This document shows positions 51,855 to 60,959 of a stretch of 64,000 nucleotides of DNA, piece by piece. The stretch's first letter is position 1; the number at the start of each line of letters is the position of its first letter. The notes under the pieces are model-generated. The model was not told the DNA's origin and ran no database searches. It saw nothing but the letters and a program-made list of their open reading frames with translations. The DNA comes from Eutreptiella sp. 'Long Island Sound 2002' (Eukaryota > Euglenozoa > Euglenophyceae > Eutreptiales > Eutreptiaceae). Location: positions 4,464,581-4,528,580 of the forward strand of contig OZ038402.1 in NCBI GenBank assembly GCA_964036045.1, read 5' to 3'. Made by a program: the position numbers and the translations under genes.

Positions 51855-53060
51855 TTGGCCTGCAGATGGTTTTTTTTCGTGGCCCGCATTTGTAGACGGT
51901 GCACAGTGATTCGTGCCCCACAGGAGTGCTGTCGGATGTGGTTGGAAGTGGAAGTGGAAGTGCCCGTCTGCACTGGGGGCGGGGGGGGGGGGGCAATAGA
52001 AGAGAACTGAGCTTCCAGACTACCGACTGAGTCCCACGCGCATTTATTGGCAGTGTTTAGATACGCAGTGCACATATACTGTGTGGAAAGAAAAACAGGT
52101 TTCCATGTACACATTTTTAATGCACCCCCACCCCCACTTGCGAGAACAACGGCCTTATCAGAACAACACGAGGTGTTGCTTCCGCAACTTTTGGAGCCAT
52201 GTGATTGGGCGGTTCCATACGGACGACGTCGATATCTCTCTTCGGTATGGGACTGGCCGTCTTGGCGCTGCAGATTGCAATGCAAGGCGGAGACGGCCGA
52301 GGAGGGGGACCAGGGCGACCAGCGGCACACCAGACTTATGCCCCGGCTGCCTAGGGGCTGGAAGTGGGACCAGCAACTGGCTACTGACATCCTGCGTTGG
52401 GTACCGGATCTACAGTGAATAGCAGTGGATAGCAGGCGAGGTCACCTTTGCACAGCTTGCTGTGTACTTCAAGCTAACGGGGGCGCGTGCCGGGCATCGT
52501 TTTTGACCCGTGCCCCACCTGTGACCTTTCAGGGGGTGCACTAATGGGCGCACTTAGCGCAGCGCAACTATGTGGGTGGCTAGCTAAAGACCCATACTTC
52601 GAGATACTAGGGGCATCATTGTTACCCCCTAGTGTAGGTTTTGACTTCTGATTTTGTCCCCCTTTGTTTGGGGATTCCCGAGAATGCAGGGGTGACGTAG
52701 CATTTCCGCCCTGGTTTGGGCCCCCACGAAGGCAAGGGTGAGGCAGCCAATTCTGATTTTGTCCCCTTTTGTTTGGGGATCCCCGAGAATGTAGGGGTGA
52801 CGTAGCATTTCCGCCCTCTTTTGGGTTGCCACGCAAGATGAGGCAGAGGATGAGGCAGAAGTGTGTGTGTTGTGTTGTCAGAAGTGCTCCACCGTCACAT
52901 TTTGTGATGAGTGTAAGGAGCACTATTGTACTCAATGTATTGACACCCACACTTGTGGGAGCAATGTTGTTTGTGAAGTACAATACAATGACAGTTACAG
53001 TGGTTGAATTCACAGCTATTGCTTTATTATGCAACTTGCTTTGCAGGGAAAGTGTGCAGT
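51855..53060 (+). mobile_element. Medium-repetitive element E, copy 1
   Basis: Contains CACAGTGATTCGTGCCCC, GCTGTCGGATGTGGTTGGAA, CCCGTCTGCACTGGGGGCGG with a G run, CGCGCATTTATTGGCAGTGT, CATGTACACATTTTTAATGC and two satellite-like monomers at 52640-52830. A more complete copy lies at 55465-57720, a truncated one at 54600-54950. Short frames (for example GALMGALSAAQLCGWLAKD) are shared between copies and hint at a former coding region. Superfamily unknown. Confidence 0.7.
52640..52830 (+). repeat. Satellite-like monomers in element E, copy 1
   Basis: GACTTCTGATTTTGTCCCCC, GGGGATTCCCGAGAATGCAG, GGGGTGACGTAGC, and again TTCTGATTTTGTCCCC with GGGGATCCCCGAGAATGTAG. They align with the 85-bp satellite words CACTTCTGATTTTG, GGGGATCCCCGA and GGGGTGAGGTAGC. 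Confidence 0.8.
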
Positions 53061-53250
53061 GCAACGTGGTCTACTCGGGGGGCTTATCCATGAGAGGGTA
53101 AATCTAGGGCTAAAGTTGGGATAGTTGATAGAAAAGTAGTGCGCCGGGCGCGCGCCAGGCAAACACCCCTCCAACGGCGCGGCGGGCGCTCCGTGCCCGC
53201 CCTGAGCACTCACTGCACATGACAATGCTCCCAATGCAGGAGGGGCAGCC

Positions 53251-54210
53251 ATGCTATGGCAAGCCGTCACGATGCTGCAGCCCCACATGCTGGCGGAGGA
53301 GATCTTGCCGTCCAAGGAGATGCCGCGGTGCAAAGCCCTCATACCGCTCGGAGGCCGAGCCAACTTGCGGGTTGTAGGGCGGCGGTATTTTGTGTCGCGG
53401 GGCCAGATGCTCCAGCAGTTGGAGCACCTGGCGACGCACTGTGTCACACTTTGGCAATGTAGATTGCAGTGTCCGCTGCACGCGTCGCCTCCGTCAGATT
53501 TTCAAGCGAGTTCTATCACCGACCAACGAGTGGGGTTGTGCCGCTTAGGTCCCACGGCGGCCGCACTTCCATATGGTGCCCATCGGCCTGCAATGGTGAT
53601 GGTCTCGCAGAACCGGCAATGGCGGCCAGCGGCAGACGGGGGCAAGGCAAGGGACGCAGATCCGCAGGCGGTCCATGTTCCGTGCACGGGGCGCCCTCAT
53701 GTTGGCGATGCTTGGAGCAGCGGCAGGGAGTGGCGAATTGCTACAAGTATGGCCATGAAGGCCATCCACGAGTGGGGGCACCTCGGGGGCGTTTCACGGC
53801 CCGGCATGCGGAAAGTAGCACAGACAGACTTGGTTGGAGCAGCGAGAGGCATGCACGGGTGGGTGTGGCGGCCTGGGCCCGCGAGCGACAAGGACAGTGA
53901 GGTGGGCGTCACCCCGCGCAAGGTAGCTCGGGCCCCTCGGGAAGCCATTGGGGGGGGGACAAGCGGCCTGTCCCGCAGGGGCTGTCAGGAGAGGCTTCGC
54001 CCGCAAAGACAAAGTAGGCAAGAAGGGGGGGGGGGGGCAGCTGCACCCCCCCCCAAGAGGCAGAGGAGAACGAGCCCCCCAAGGAGCCCCCCGCCCCACA
54101 GCCAGCGGTTGGCACCATGCCACCACCACCCACCCCACCCCACCCTCCGGAAAGGGGGGAGGGGGGACGGGCAGTGGAGGGACCAGACCGTAGGGCAGGT
54201 CAACGACTAG
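53251..54210 (+). CDS. Uncertain 319-codon ORF
   Basis: Open frame from the ATG at 53251 (LWQAVTMLQPHMLAEEILPS at its start) to a TAG at 54208. The first 75 residues look like real coding sequence; the rest is Arg/Gly/Pro-rich and contains a long Pro stretch produced by a G/C tract. A competing frame at 53469-53900 is also open. The region after it (54215-54470) joins a purine-rich segment resembling 25.2 kb. Probably a retroelement gag-like ORF with frame damage at homopolymers, but no zinc knuckle or other diagnostic motif is certain. Confidence 0.3.
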   Translation: MLWQAVTMLQPHMLAEEILPSKEMPRCKALIPLGGRANLRVVGRRYFVSRGQMLQQLEHLATHCVTLWQCRLQCPLHASPPSDFQASSITDQRVGLCRLGPTAAALPYGAHRPAMVMVSQNRQWRPAADGGKARDADPQAVHVPCTGRPHVGDAWSSGREWRIATSMAMKAIHEWGHLGGVSRPGMRKVAQTDLVGAARGMHGWVWRPGPASDKDSEVGVTPRKVARAPREAIGGGTSGLSRRGCQERLRPQRQSRQEGGGGAAAPPPKRQRRTSPPRSPPPHSQRLAPCHHHPPHPTLRKGGRGDGQWRDQTVGQVND

Positions 54211-54599
54211 ACCAATGATGGCAACCTCGAGCTCTCCGGCGCCGCCGAAACGTATGGCGGCAAGGGGACTATTCGCACTGAGAGTAACCACAGGACGAGC
54301 ACCGACAGGTGGGGTCGGGCCCAGACATGGCGTCATCGCACCAGGGAGGGCACACAGGCCCTGGCACGGGCCACGGAAGGGCGAGCGAGGAAGAGACGTA
54401 AGCCTTTGACGAGGGTCCTTCCCTCGCAACGTGTACACAAGGGGGGAGGCGTAGGGAGGAGGCCCGGTAGCCCAGCCCCATCCTGCCTGTAAGCTGACAC
54501 TCGTATGCACAGCGTGCAGGACCTTAATCGGCTACTTTGTTGCCGCAACTTTTGGAAGCATGCAATTTGACGGTTCCATATTCTGGTTGTCCGTCCCAA

Positions 54600-54950
54600 G
54601 TTTTTTCTGTGGTTTCGTGGCCCAAATTGGTAGACGATGCACTGTGATTCGTGCCCCCTAGCAGTGCTGTCGGATGTGGTTGGAAGTGGATGGTCAATAC
54701 CCTGGTCTCACCTCTGTAATGGGATTGCCATGAGACATATAAACTTGGGTTAAGATTTGGAATTATGACATGACATAAAGGGCCGCACAGAGTCAGTACC
54801 GTGTTTTGCCCGTCTGCACTGGGGGCGGGGGGGGGGGGGGGGCAATAGAAGAGAACCAAGCTTCCGGACTACCGACTGAGTCCCACGCGCATTTATTGGC
54901 AGTGTTTAGATACACAGTGCACATATACAGTGTGGAAAGAAAAAGTGATG
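54600..54950 (+). mobile_element. Element E, truncated copy
   Basis: CACTGTGATTCGTGCCCCCT, GCTGTCGGATGTGGTTGGAA, CCCGTCTGCACTGGGGGCGG with a G run and CGCGCATTTATTGGCAGTGT. An extra 100 bases (near 54695-54790) separate the first two blocks from the third. It ends at GTGTGGAAAGAAAAA. Confidence 0.75.
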
Positions 54951-55084
54951 TTTTTATTGTAAAAACAGAGGTTTTGAGCGACTAACGTAATTGGTCTGCA
55001 TTGTTTGCACTGCCTGTCAGAAATGTGCTGTAGCCTGTGTACATTAGTGCAATACATGTTTTAGTGCATTTTTGATTTGCATCC

Positions 55085-55537
55085 ATGGGTGATGGTACTC
55101 TTGCGCTGGAAGTCCTGCTTGATTTTGCTAAGCAGGGATTTGATTTGTGGTCGGAGTACCTGGGGTCCAACATCCTGGAGAGGGCAGCCAACACCACGTG
55201 GAAACGAATGACCAACATGGAGGGTGGTGCTGGCAGAGTGACTGAAGCCCTGACCCGAATATTCCCGGAGCAAATCGGAGACCACCAAAAGTTATGGAAC
55301 CTGATGACGGCGTATGAGCTATGGTCTGGTCACATTTTGACATCGCCGGCTTTGGTGTTTGTCCAGGATGGTTTAAGCTCTGTGCTGGAGCCGGGATGGG
55401 AAGTACAGCTGCAGCAGTACAGGAATGGCTTTGCTGAGAAGGTCAGAGCGGGGAGGGACCATCGCACAGAGTTAGTACTGTGTTTTGCCCGTCTGCACTG
55501 GGGGCGGGGGGGGGGGGGGGCAATAGAAGAGAACTGA
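55085..55537 (+). CDS. Hypothetical ORF between two element E copies
   Basis: ATG at 55085, then GDGTLALEVLLDFAKQGFDL, EYLGSNILERAANTTWKRM, TRIFPEQIGDHQKLWNLMTA, HILTSPALVFVQDGLSSVLE and QYRNGFAEK, followed by GTCAGA, a possible splice donor at 55441. The predicted chain is a well-mixed, mostly helical sequence with normal codon use, unlike the repeat-derived frames nearby. I do not recognise the family. Element E copies lie immediately on both sides, sharing GCACAGAGT.AGTAC.GTG, so the ORF could be cargo of a composite element or a host exon trapped between two insertions. Confidence 0.4.
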   Translation: MGDGTLALEVLLDFAKQGFDLWSEYLGSNILERAANTTWKRMTNMEGGAGRVTEALTRIFPEQIGDHQKLWNLMTAYELWSGHILTSPALVFVQDGLSSVLEPGWEVQLQQYRNGFAEKVRAGRDHRTELVLCFARLHWGRGGGGAIEEN

Positions 55538-57720
55538 GCTTCCACACTACCAACTGAGTCCCACGCGCATTTATTGGCAGTGTTTAGATACGCAGTGCAC
55601 ATATACTGTGTGGAAAGAAAAACAGGTTTCCATGTACACATTTTTAATGCACCCCCACCCCCACTTGCGAGAACAACGGCCTTATCAGAACAACACGAGG
55701 TGTTGCTTCCGCAACTTTTGGAGCCATGTGATTGGGCAGTTCCATACAGACGACGTCGACATCTAGGCAGTTCACGGGTTTGTGCACTGCCTCTTCGGTA
55801 TGGGACTGGCCGTCTTGGCGCTGCGGATTGCAATGCAAGGCGGAGACGGCCGAGGAGGGGGACCAGGGGGACCAGCGGCACACCAGACTTATGCCCCGGC
55901 TGCCTAGGGGCTGGAAGTGGGACCAGCAACTGGCTACTGACATCCTGCGTTGGGTACCGGATCTACAGTGAATAGCAGTGGATAGCAAGCAGGACCATGG
56001 CAAGATACGGTAACGGATTGGTGGAACAGGGCGTCGGCGGCGGACCTACACCATGTTTGTTGCCTTCGCATACCACAGTCCCTATGGGACCACATCCCCC
56101 GAACAATGCGGGTAGACCTTAGGGAGTGTGTGGCCTGGCACCAGTACCACGTCCTACATGGCGTGTGCCAACTGCGCGGCCAACTCACCATGCCCCCCCG
56201 CGACCCACAGGTGTCGCCCACGCTATCCACAGCGGTGCCGGCATGGTACACAAAGCTGCGCCCAAGAGCTGTACGACCAATTCCCACGGACTCTGTCCTC
56301 CGCAATCAAGTAGGGTATACAGGGCCACGGGAGAGAACATCGCGGCGGGATGGCCGCGTCTCTCAAGAGACGTCCCACCGTAGAGCGGTGCGCACATGGG
56401 ACCGGCCGCAGTCGTACCATACCAGGTCATGGGCGGTGAAATAGTGCCTCTGTCCTAGTGCCGCAGACCTAGGGGCACAACAGGTAGCTTCGGCAATGCA
56501 GTATCTGGCCCAGCCTTGGTTTCTGCATCAGAGTGCCATTCTCGGGGCCTCACTGATGGATTCATACCGCGTCGTGCTAGATGATCTGGTGCGGCAGTCA
56601 CGGCACTGGCACTCCCTTCTGCGACGTGCTAGAGTGTGGACCACCTCCGCAGACCAGCACTACCAGCGGCATAACCGAAGGTTTCAGCTCTTTTCGGTGA
56701 TGAGCCAATTGTGGGCATCTGAGCGCGCCGCCCACCGGGTGGAGTCGCCTCTGCCTAAACGTCAGTGCCGCAATAGGCCCGGCATCCGGGGCCAACGCCC
56801 GCCACCGACGAAAGCTTGTCACTCTTGAGGACCTGTGGGGAATGGCACACACGTGATCCAGCATGTCTTAACCTCCTTAAATTGTACGCATTATAGGCTT
56901 GCCATGTGGCGTGGCGGTTTTGCCTACCGCATCAGAGAGCCCTCTGGTATACGCATGTGAACTCTGGGTCTTTGCCATGTGCCCCGCGTTGCGGGGATCC
57001 ACTGTATAATCTGCTGTAGACGCCCACTTTGCCAAGCACAGTCTTGAGTACTCTTTGAACTTCTGGAGTCAGCCCAAAAAAAAAGGAAGTGGTACCAACA
57101 ACTGGCTGCTGACATCCTGCGTTGGGTACCGGATCTACAGTGAATGGCAGGCGAGGTCACCTTTGCACAGCTTGCTGTGTACTTCAAGCTAACGGGGGGG
57201 CGTGAGCACACCGGGCGCGTGCCGGGCATCGTTTTTGACCCGTGCCCCACCTGTGACCTTTCAGGGGGTGCACTAATGGGCGCACTTAGCGCAGTGCAAC
57301 TATGTGGGCGGCTAGCTAAAGACCCATACTTCGAGATACTAGGGGCATCATTGTTACCCCCTAGTGTAGGTTTTGACTTCTGATTTTGTCCCCCTTTGTT
57401 TGGGGATTCCCGAGAATGCAGGGGTGACGTAGCATTTCCGCCCTGGTTTGGGCCCCCACGAAGGCAAGGGTGAGGCAGCCAATTCTGATTTTGTCCCCTT
57501 TTGTTTGGGGATCCCCGAGAATGTAGGGGTGACGTAGCATTTCCGCCCTCTTTTGGGTTGCCACGCAAGATGAGGCAGAGGATGAGGCAGAAGTGTGTGT
57601 GTTGTGTTGTCAGAAGTGCTCCAGCGTCACATTTTGTGATGAGTGTAAGGAGCACTATTGTACTCAATGTATTGACACCCACACTTGTGGGAGCAATGTT
57701 GTTTGTTAAGTACAATCGAG
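55465..57720 (+). mobile_element. Element E, long copy with internal insertion
   Basis: The left part (55465-55990) repeats 51965-52440 closely, with a 30-base extra piece near 55763-55790. The right part (57140-57715) repeats 52440-52985. Between them, 56000-57100 is absent from copy 1: either an insertion here or a deletion there. Within it are frames VDLRECVAWHQYHVLHGVCQ (56106-56444) and QYLAQPWFLHQSAILGASLM (56496-56828), coding-like but unrecognised. Confidence 0.7.
57375..57565 (+). repeat. Satellite-like monomers in element E, long copy
   Basis: Same pair of monomers as at 52640-52830, nearly identical. Confidence 0.8.
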
Positions 57721-57928
57721 CGCACTCAAAGTCGTGGAAACAAATGTGGACAGAAGGCAGCAAAAACACAACAGGAAAGGCAACACATGCATACACCGAA
57801 GTAAAAGCTTTGCAAAACTTTACATGCCCTTAAGGGCATATAAATGCATTCGCGTCGAAGGCGAGTGCGCGAGACCTCGCGCACACATGGCTGCAAAAAA
57901 GGGAACAAACAACCGGGTTAATCTTGAC

Positions 57929-58615
57929 TTACTTCTTCTTCGGTGCTGCCGCCTTGGCCAACTTGGCAGACAAGCTTCGTGCCACTGAACTTCCCCCACT
58001 AGGAGAGGCAATGGTACCACGGGATGGCTGAGAACCAGATCGCGATGGCGGCTTGAACTCCGCACTTGCAGTCTTCGCTTTCTTCTTCGGCTGGTCCTTA
58101 GGCGCATCAACAGGACTTGCATCAAAGTGAGAGGTGGGTGCCTGCTTCCGCTTCTGTGTCTTTGTCTCCATTACTTGCTCCGGATCCTCTTCTTCATCCT
58201 CCTCGTCAGCATCTTGATTGTCTGTTTCTTCCGCCTTGTCCGATTCCTTTCCTTTTTCTTTTGCCTGCTTCTTGCTACTTGAGGGGGTTCCTTTTCTTGC
58301 TGCAGTACCCCGAGTTGGCACAACTTGCGCAGTCTTCTTCAGCCTGGGCAGGGTAGGTGCAGTAGACTCACTGTCATCAACGGGGGCCTAAGACACAATC
58401 TGTTTTTGGGCGGCTTCTGTAGCATGCACCTTCTGGTGCCCTTGGTGACCTCGGTCGCTATCCCAAACCCAGAGTGGAATGCCACGCAAAAGCCAGTGTT
58501 CTTGAGTATCCCAGTGTGCACCTGTTATTCCATCCTCCATCTGATCGTTGTCCAACATGTACCGCATGACGATGATGCACAGCACCGTTGCTGTTTTTCT
58601 GACGCGAAGCGGCAT
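57929..58615 (-). CDS. Lys-rich, acidic-patch protein (nuclear-like), interrupted by one TAG
   Basis: From ATG at 58615 the frame reads PLRVRKTATVLCIIVMRYML and WDTQEHWLLRGIPLWVWDSD, meets TAG at 58390-58388 (codon 76), then continues APVDDSESTAPTLPRLKK, a Ser/Lys-rich stretch, the acidic run DADEEDEEEDPEQ, TKTQKRKQAPTSHF, and a basic end KLAKAAAPKKK with TAA. The C-terminal part looks like a chromatin-associated or nucleolar protein by composition only. The TAG may be read through, may lie in a 42-base intron (GTGCATG to CTTAG, in frame) or may be a lesion. It is transcribed away from the retroelement, whose Gag-like ATG lies 179 bases away, so a shared promoter or membership in the element is possible. 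Confidence 0.45.
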
Positions 58616-58793
58616 TGTGTGTATTTTTTGCGTTAAATTGAATTGTCGCACATTTTGAAATTATTTCAGTTGACGTTTCGCACAGCGTAATTTAACACTG
58701 CAGTTTTCAAAGAACGAAAGGTCTGCTGTAGCCCTGTTCTCCCCAGCTTGTGTGTATTACAGGCTATTTAAATTGCCTTCTGTCTTTTGTGCC

Positions 58794-59854
58794 ATGAGTC
58801 AGCTCAAGCATGCGACGGCAGTGTCGACAGATGTCGACTGGTCTTGGGAACGGTTGAACTCATAGCAGCATGACGTTCTGGACGCGGCCTGGTCGGCACT
58901 CGTGGCGCAGCCAAAATTGGCAATGTAGATTCCAGCGGAACATCGGGCGACAGTCTTGCTGGCAGGATCCGCCACGTGGACCTCCTCCAACAGTGTGAAC
59001 ACGACCTCTCTTGCCCGCATCTTTTTTGATCAGCTTGGAATCACGATGGTGAATAGCTCCTTCTCGTACTACCGAGACGCGCTGCTGTTTGGTATGATGC
59101 TGAACAGGGGGCGGGAGGTGCAATCTTTCGATCTCACCACCGAACAGTCGGCTACTGCTTTTGCTCTGGCTCAACGGCTGGCTGTGCAGCCACCGCCATC
59201 AGCAACCCAGACGCCCATGGCGACGGACGGGGCCCAGGAGTACACAGAGGCAGGGGAGCAAACCCCTGACAAGTCGCAGAAGTTGCGTTACGATGCCCTG
59301 ACCATAAAAAATGCTAAGGCCATTCGCAAGCGCACAGGCGCGACCAGATGGACCCGGAAGCTTGCAAAAGCCCTAGAACATTCTCTGAAGGCACAGCGTG
59401 AACCGCCGGAGGAGGAGTGCACTCCAGGACAACCGGCGCTGGAAATGCAAGTGCAAATCGGTGAGGAGCTTGCGGCCGGTGTGTGGTGCATCATACTGGA
59501 CTGTGGTGATTGGGGAAAAAGGCGCTGAAGTCAGCGGACAAACACAAAAAGAAGAAGGAGAAGCTAAAGAGGGAGCACCACAAGAAAGGCAAAGGCAAGA
59601 GCCGTAGGTCCCGAAGGCACCTCTCCGACTCGTCCGGTTCCGAAGAGGACTCAAGCACCAGATCAAGCGACTCGTCATCCTCATCGTCGTCAGGGGAGAC
59701 TCCACGCAAAGGTACGTTGCGCAGCGCCAGCGCATCGTCCTCCTGGTCACCAGCGAAGCCCACAATGGTCATCATTGATGGTAAGGAGCACTTCCGCGGA
59801 AAGACGAGCAACAATCTGATAGACTGTTCACGTCCGCCCCAAACAAAGTGCTAG
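58794..59854 (+). pseudogene. Gag-like ORF of the retroelement
   Basis: The frame from ATG 58794 (SQLKHATAVSTDVDWSWERL) has TAG at 58863 and 58926, continues FFDQLGITMVNSSFSYYRDA and REVQSFDLTTEQSATAFALA, and then a basic region. Near 59511-59522 (GGGGAAAAAGG) the likely frame shifts to the one encoding KKALKSADKHKKKKEKLK, a Ser/Asp-rich patch and MVIIDGKEHF, ending in TAG at 59852. Position before the recombinase and a basic, nucleic-acid-binding composition support a Gag role; no zinc knuckle is present. Confidence 0.4.
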
Positions 59855-59923
59855 TTTTGCAAGGCCCATCACTGGTTTTGGGAAGGCCTGGCCTACGGGT
59901 GCCCGGGGCCGAAGTCCAAATGA

Positions 59924-60921
59924 CTACCCCGTGCGAAGAGAGCTGGTCGCTGGGGACGTGGTGCCCGGAAATTCCTCCGGGCGGTCGACGAGCTGGAGGC
60001 CGCGGTTGCAGGCGACTATGCAAGTTCATATGCGGCAACGGCAGTACGCGGACTCGGCATCGCATCGGTCAAAGGATACCTGCAACAATTACGCAGAGTG
60101 CGCTACAGGCTCGCCAGGCATCCGGGTGAATCATTGCGCAAAGCGCTCGACGAGCAGCTGCTCTGGGAGGTCTAGCAAGAGCACACAGAGTCAAACAGCA
60201 AAAGGCTGGTATCCGGGTTGCGACTACTCGAAAAGTTCAACTGGCTTCAGCCCACCATCGTCCCAGCCGACTGGCTGTTCATCGACGCAATACAAAAGGT
60301 GCCACAACACAAACAAGAGGGGCAATCCAAGCAGTGGGCAACAATGCACCGTCTCCGACAGCTCTGCCAAGCAGCCAAGACCAAGCTGGACTGGGAAGTG
60401 GTCGTGCTATCGGCCCTCTCCATCGCCTTCGGGCTGCGCATCTCGGAGGCGGCAACGGCAGCCCCCGACGAAGCAGAGCTCCGCTTCAGGGGCACTAAGG
60501 GCAAGTCCGGCTTACACCGGCCAAAAATGGGGCCATGGGCCAGCAAATGGGGTGACTTCCTCGCGCGATTGCGGGCCCTCTCAGGACATCACCCGCACAG
60601 ACCCGCATTTTTTACCTCCAAAGCACACTTGGCGGCAGCGTTTCTCGAACTTGTCCAGTCGCCAGGGTGCACATGTAAAACTATTCGCTGGCACAGCTGG
60701 CGCAAATTCCGGGCGGCCCAGCTACAGGCACTCGGGCTGCCACTCCACTTGGTGCAGATCTGGGGGGGGGATGGAAATCGCCAGCGGTGGCCAGGATGTA
60801 CACTACACCCCCCCCCAACCGGACGTTTGTCAAAGGAGGGCCCATGCCAGGGCCAAAATGGCACAACAACCAGCTGGGGTGGTACGAAGTCCCCTGGCCT
60901 TCCGCGGCCGTTTTCAGCTAG
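59924..60921 (+). pseudogene. Tyrosine recombinase of the retroelement
   Basis: The N-terminal SAM-like domain reads FLRAVDELEAAVAGDYASSY and IASVKGYLQQLRRVRYRLAR. After TAG at 60173 the catalytic domain follows: Arg in GLRISEA (60437), His-x-x-Arg in WHSWRKF (His 60692, Arg 60701), then GWKSPAVARMY with Trp in the usual histidine place and the nucleophilic Tyr at 60799. The last part is one frame off, because the G run at 60772-60780 has nine Gs where ten would keep frame. Such enzymes cut and rejoin DNA through a Tyr-DNA bond. All catalytic positions are present; only the stop and the frameshift break it. Confidence 0.75.
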
Positions 60922-60959
60922 TGGGTCCGCACAGCATTGCCAACGGGCCCCCCCAACGG

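Noticed and set aside
53469-53900. Zinc-knuckle candidate (CYKYGHEGH)
   Set aside because: The C-x2-C-x4-H-x4-C spacing is not met and the frame competes with a longer one.
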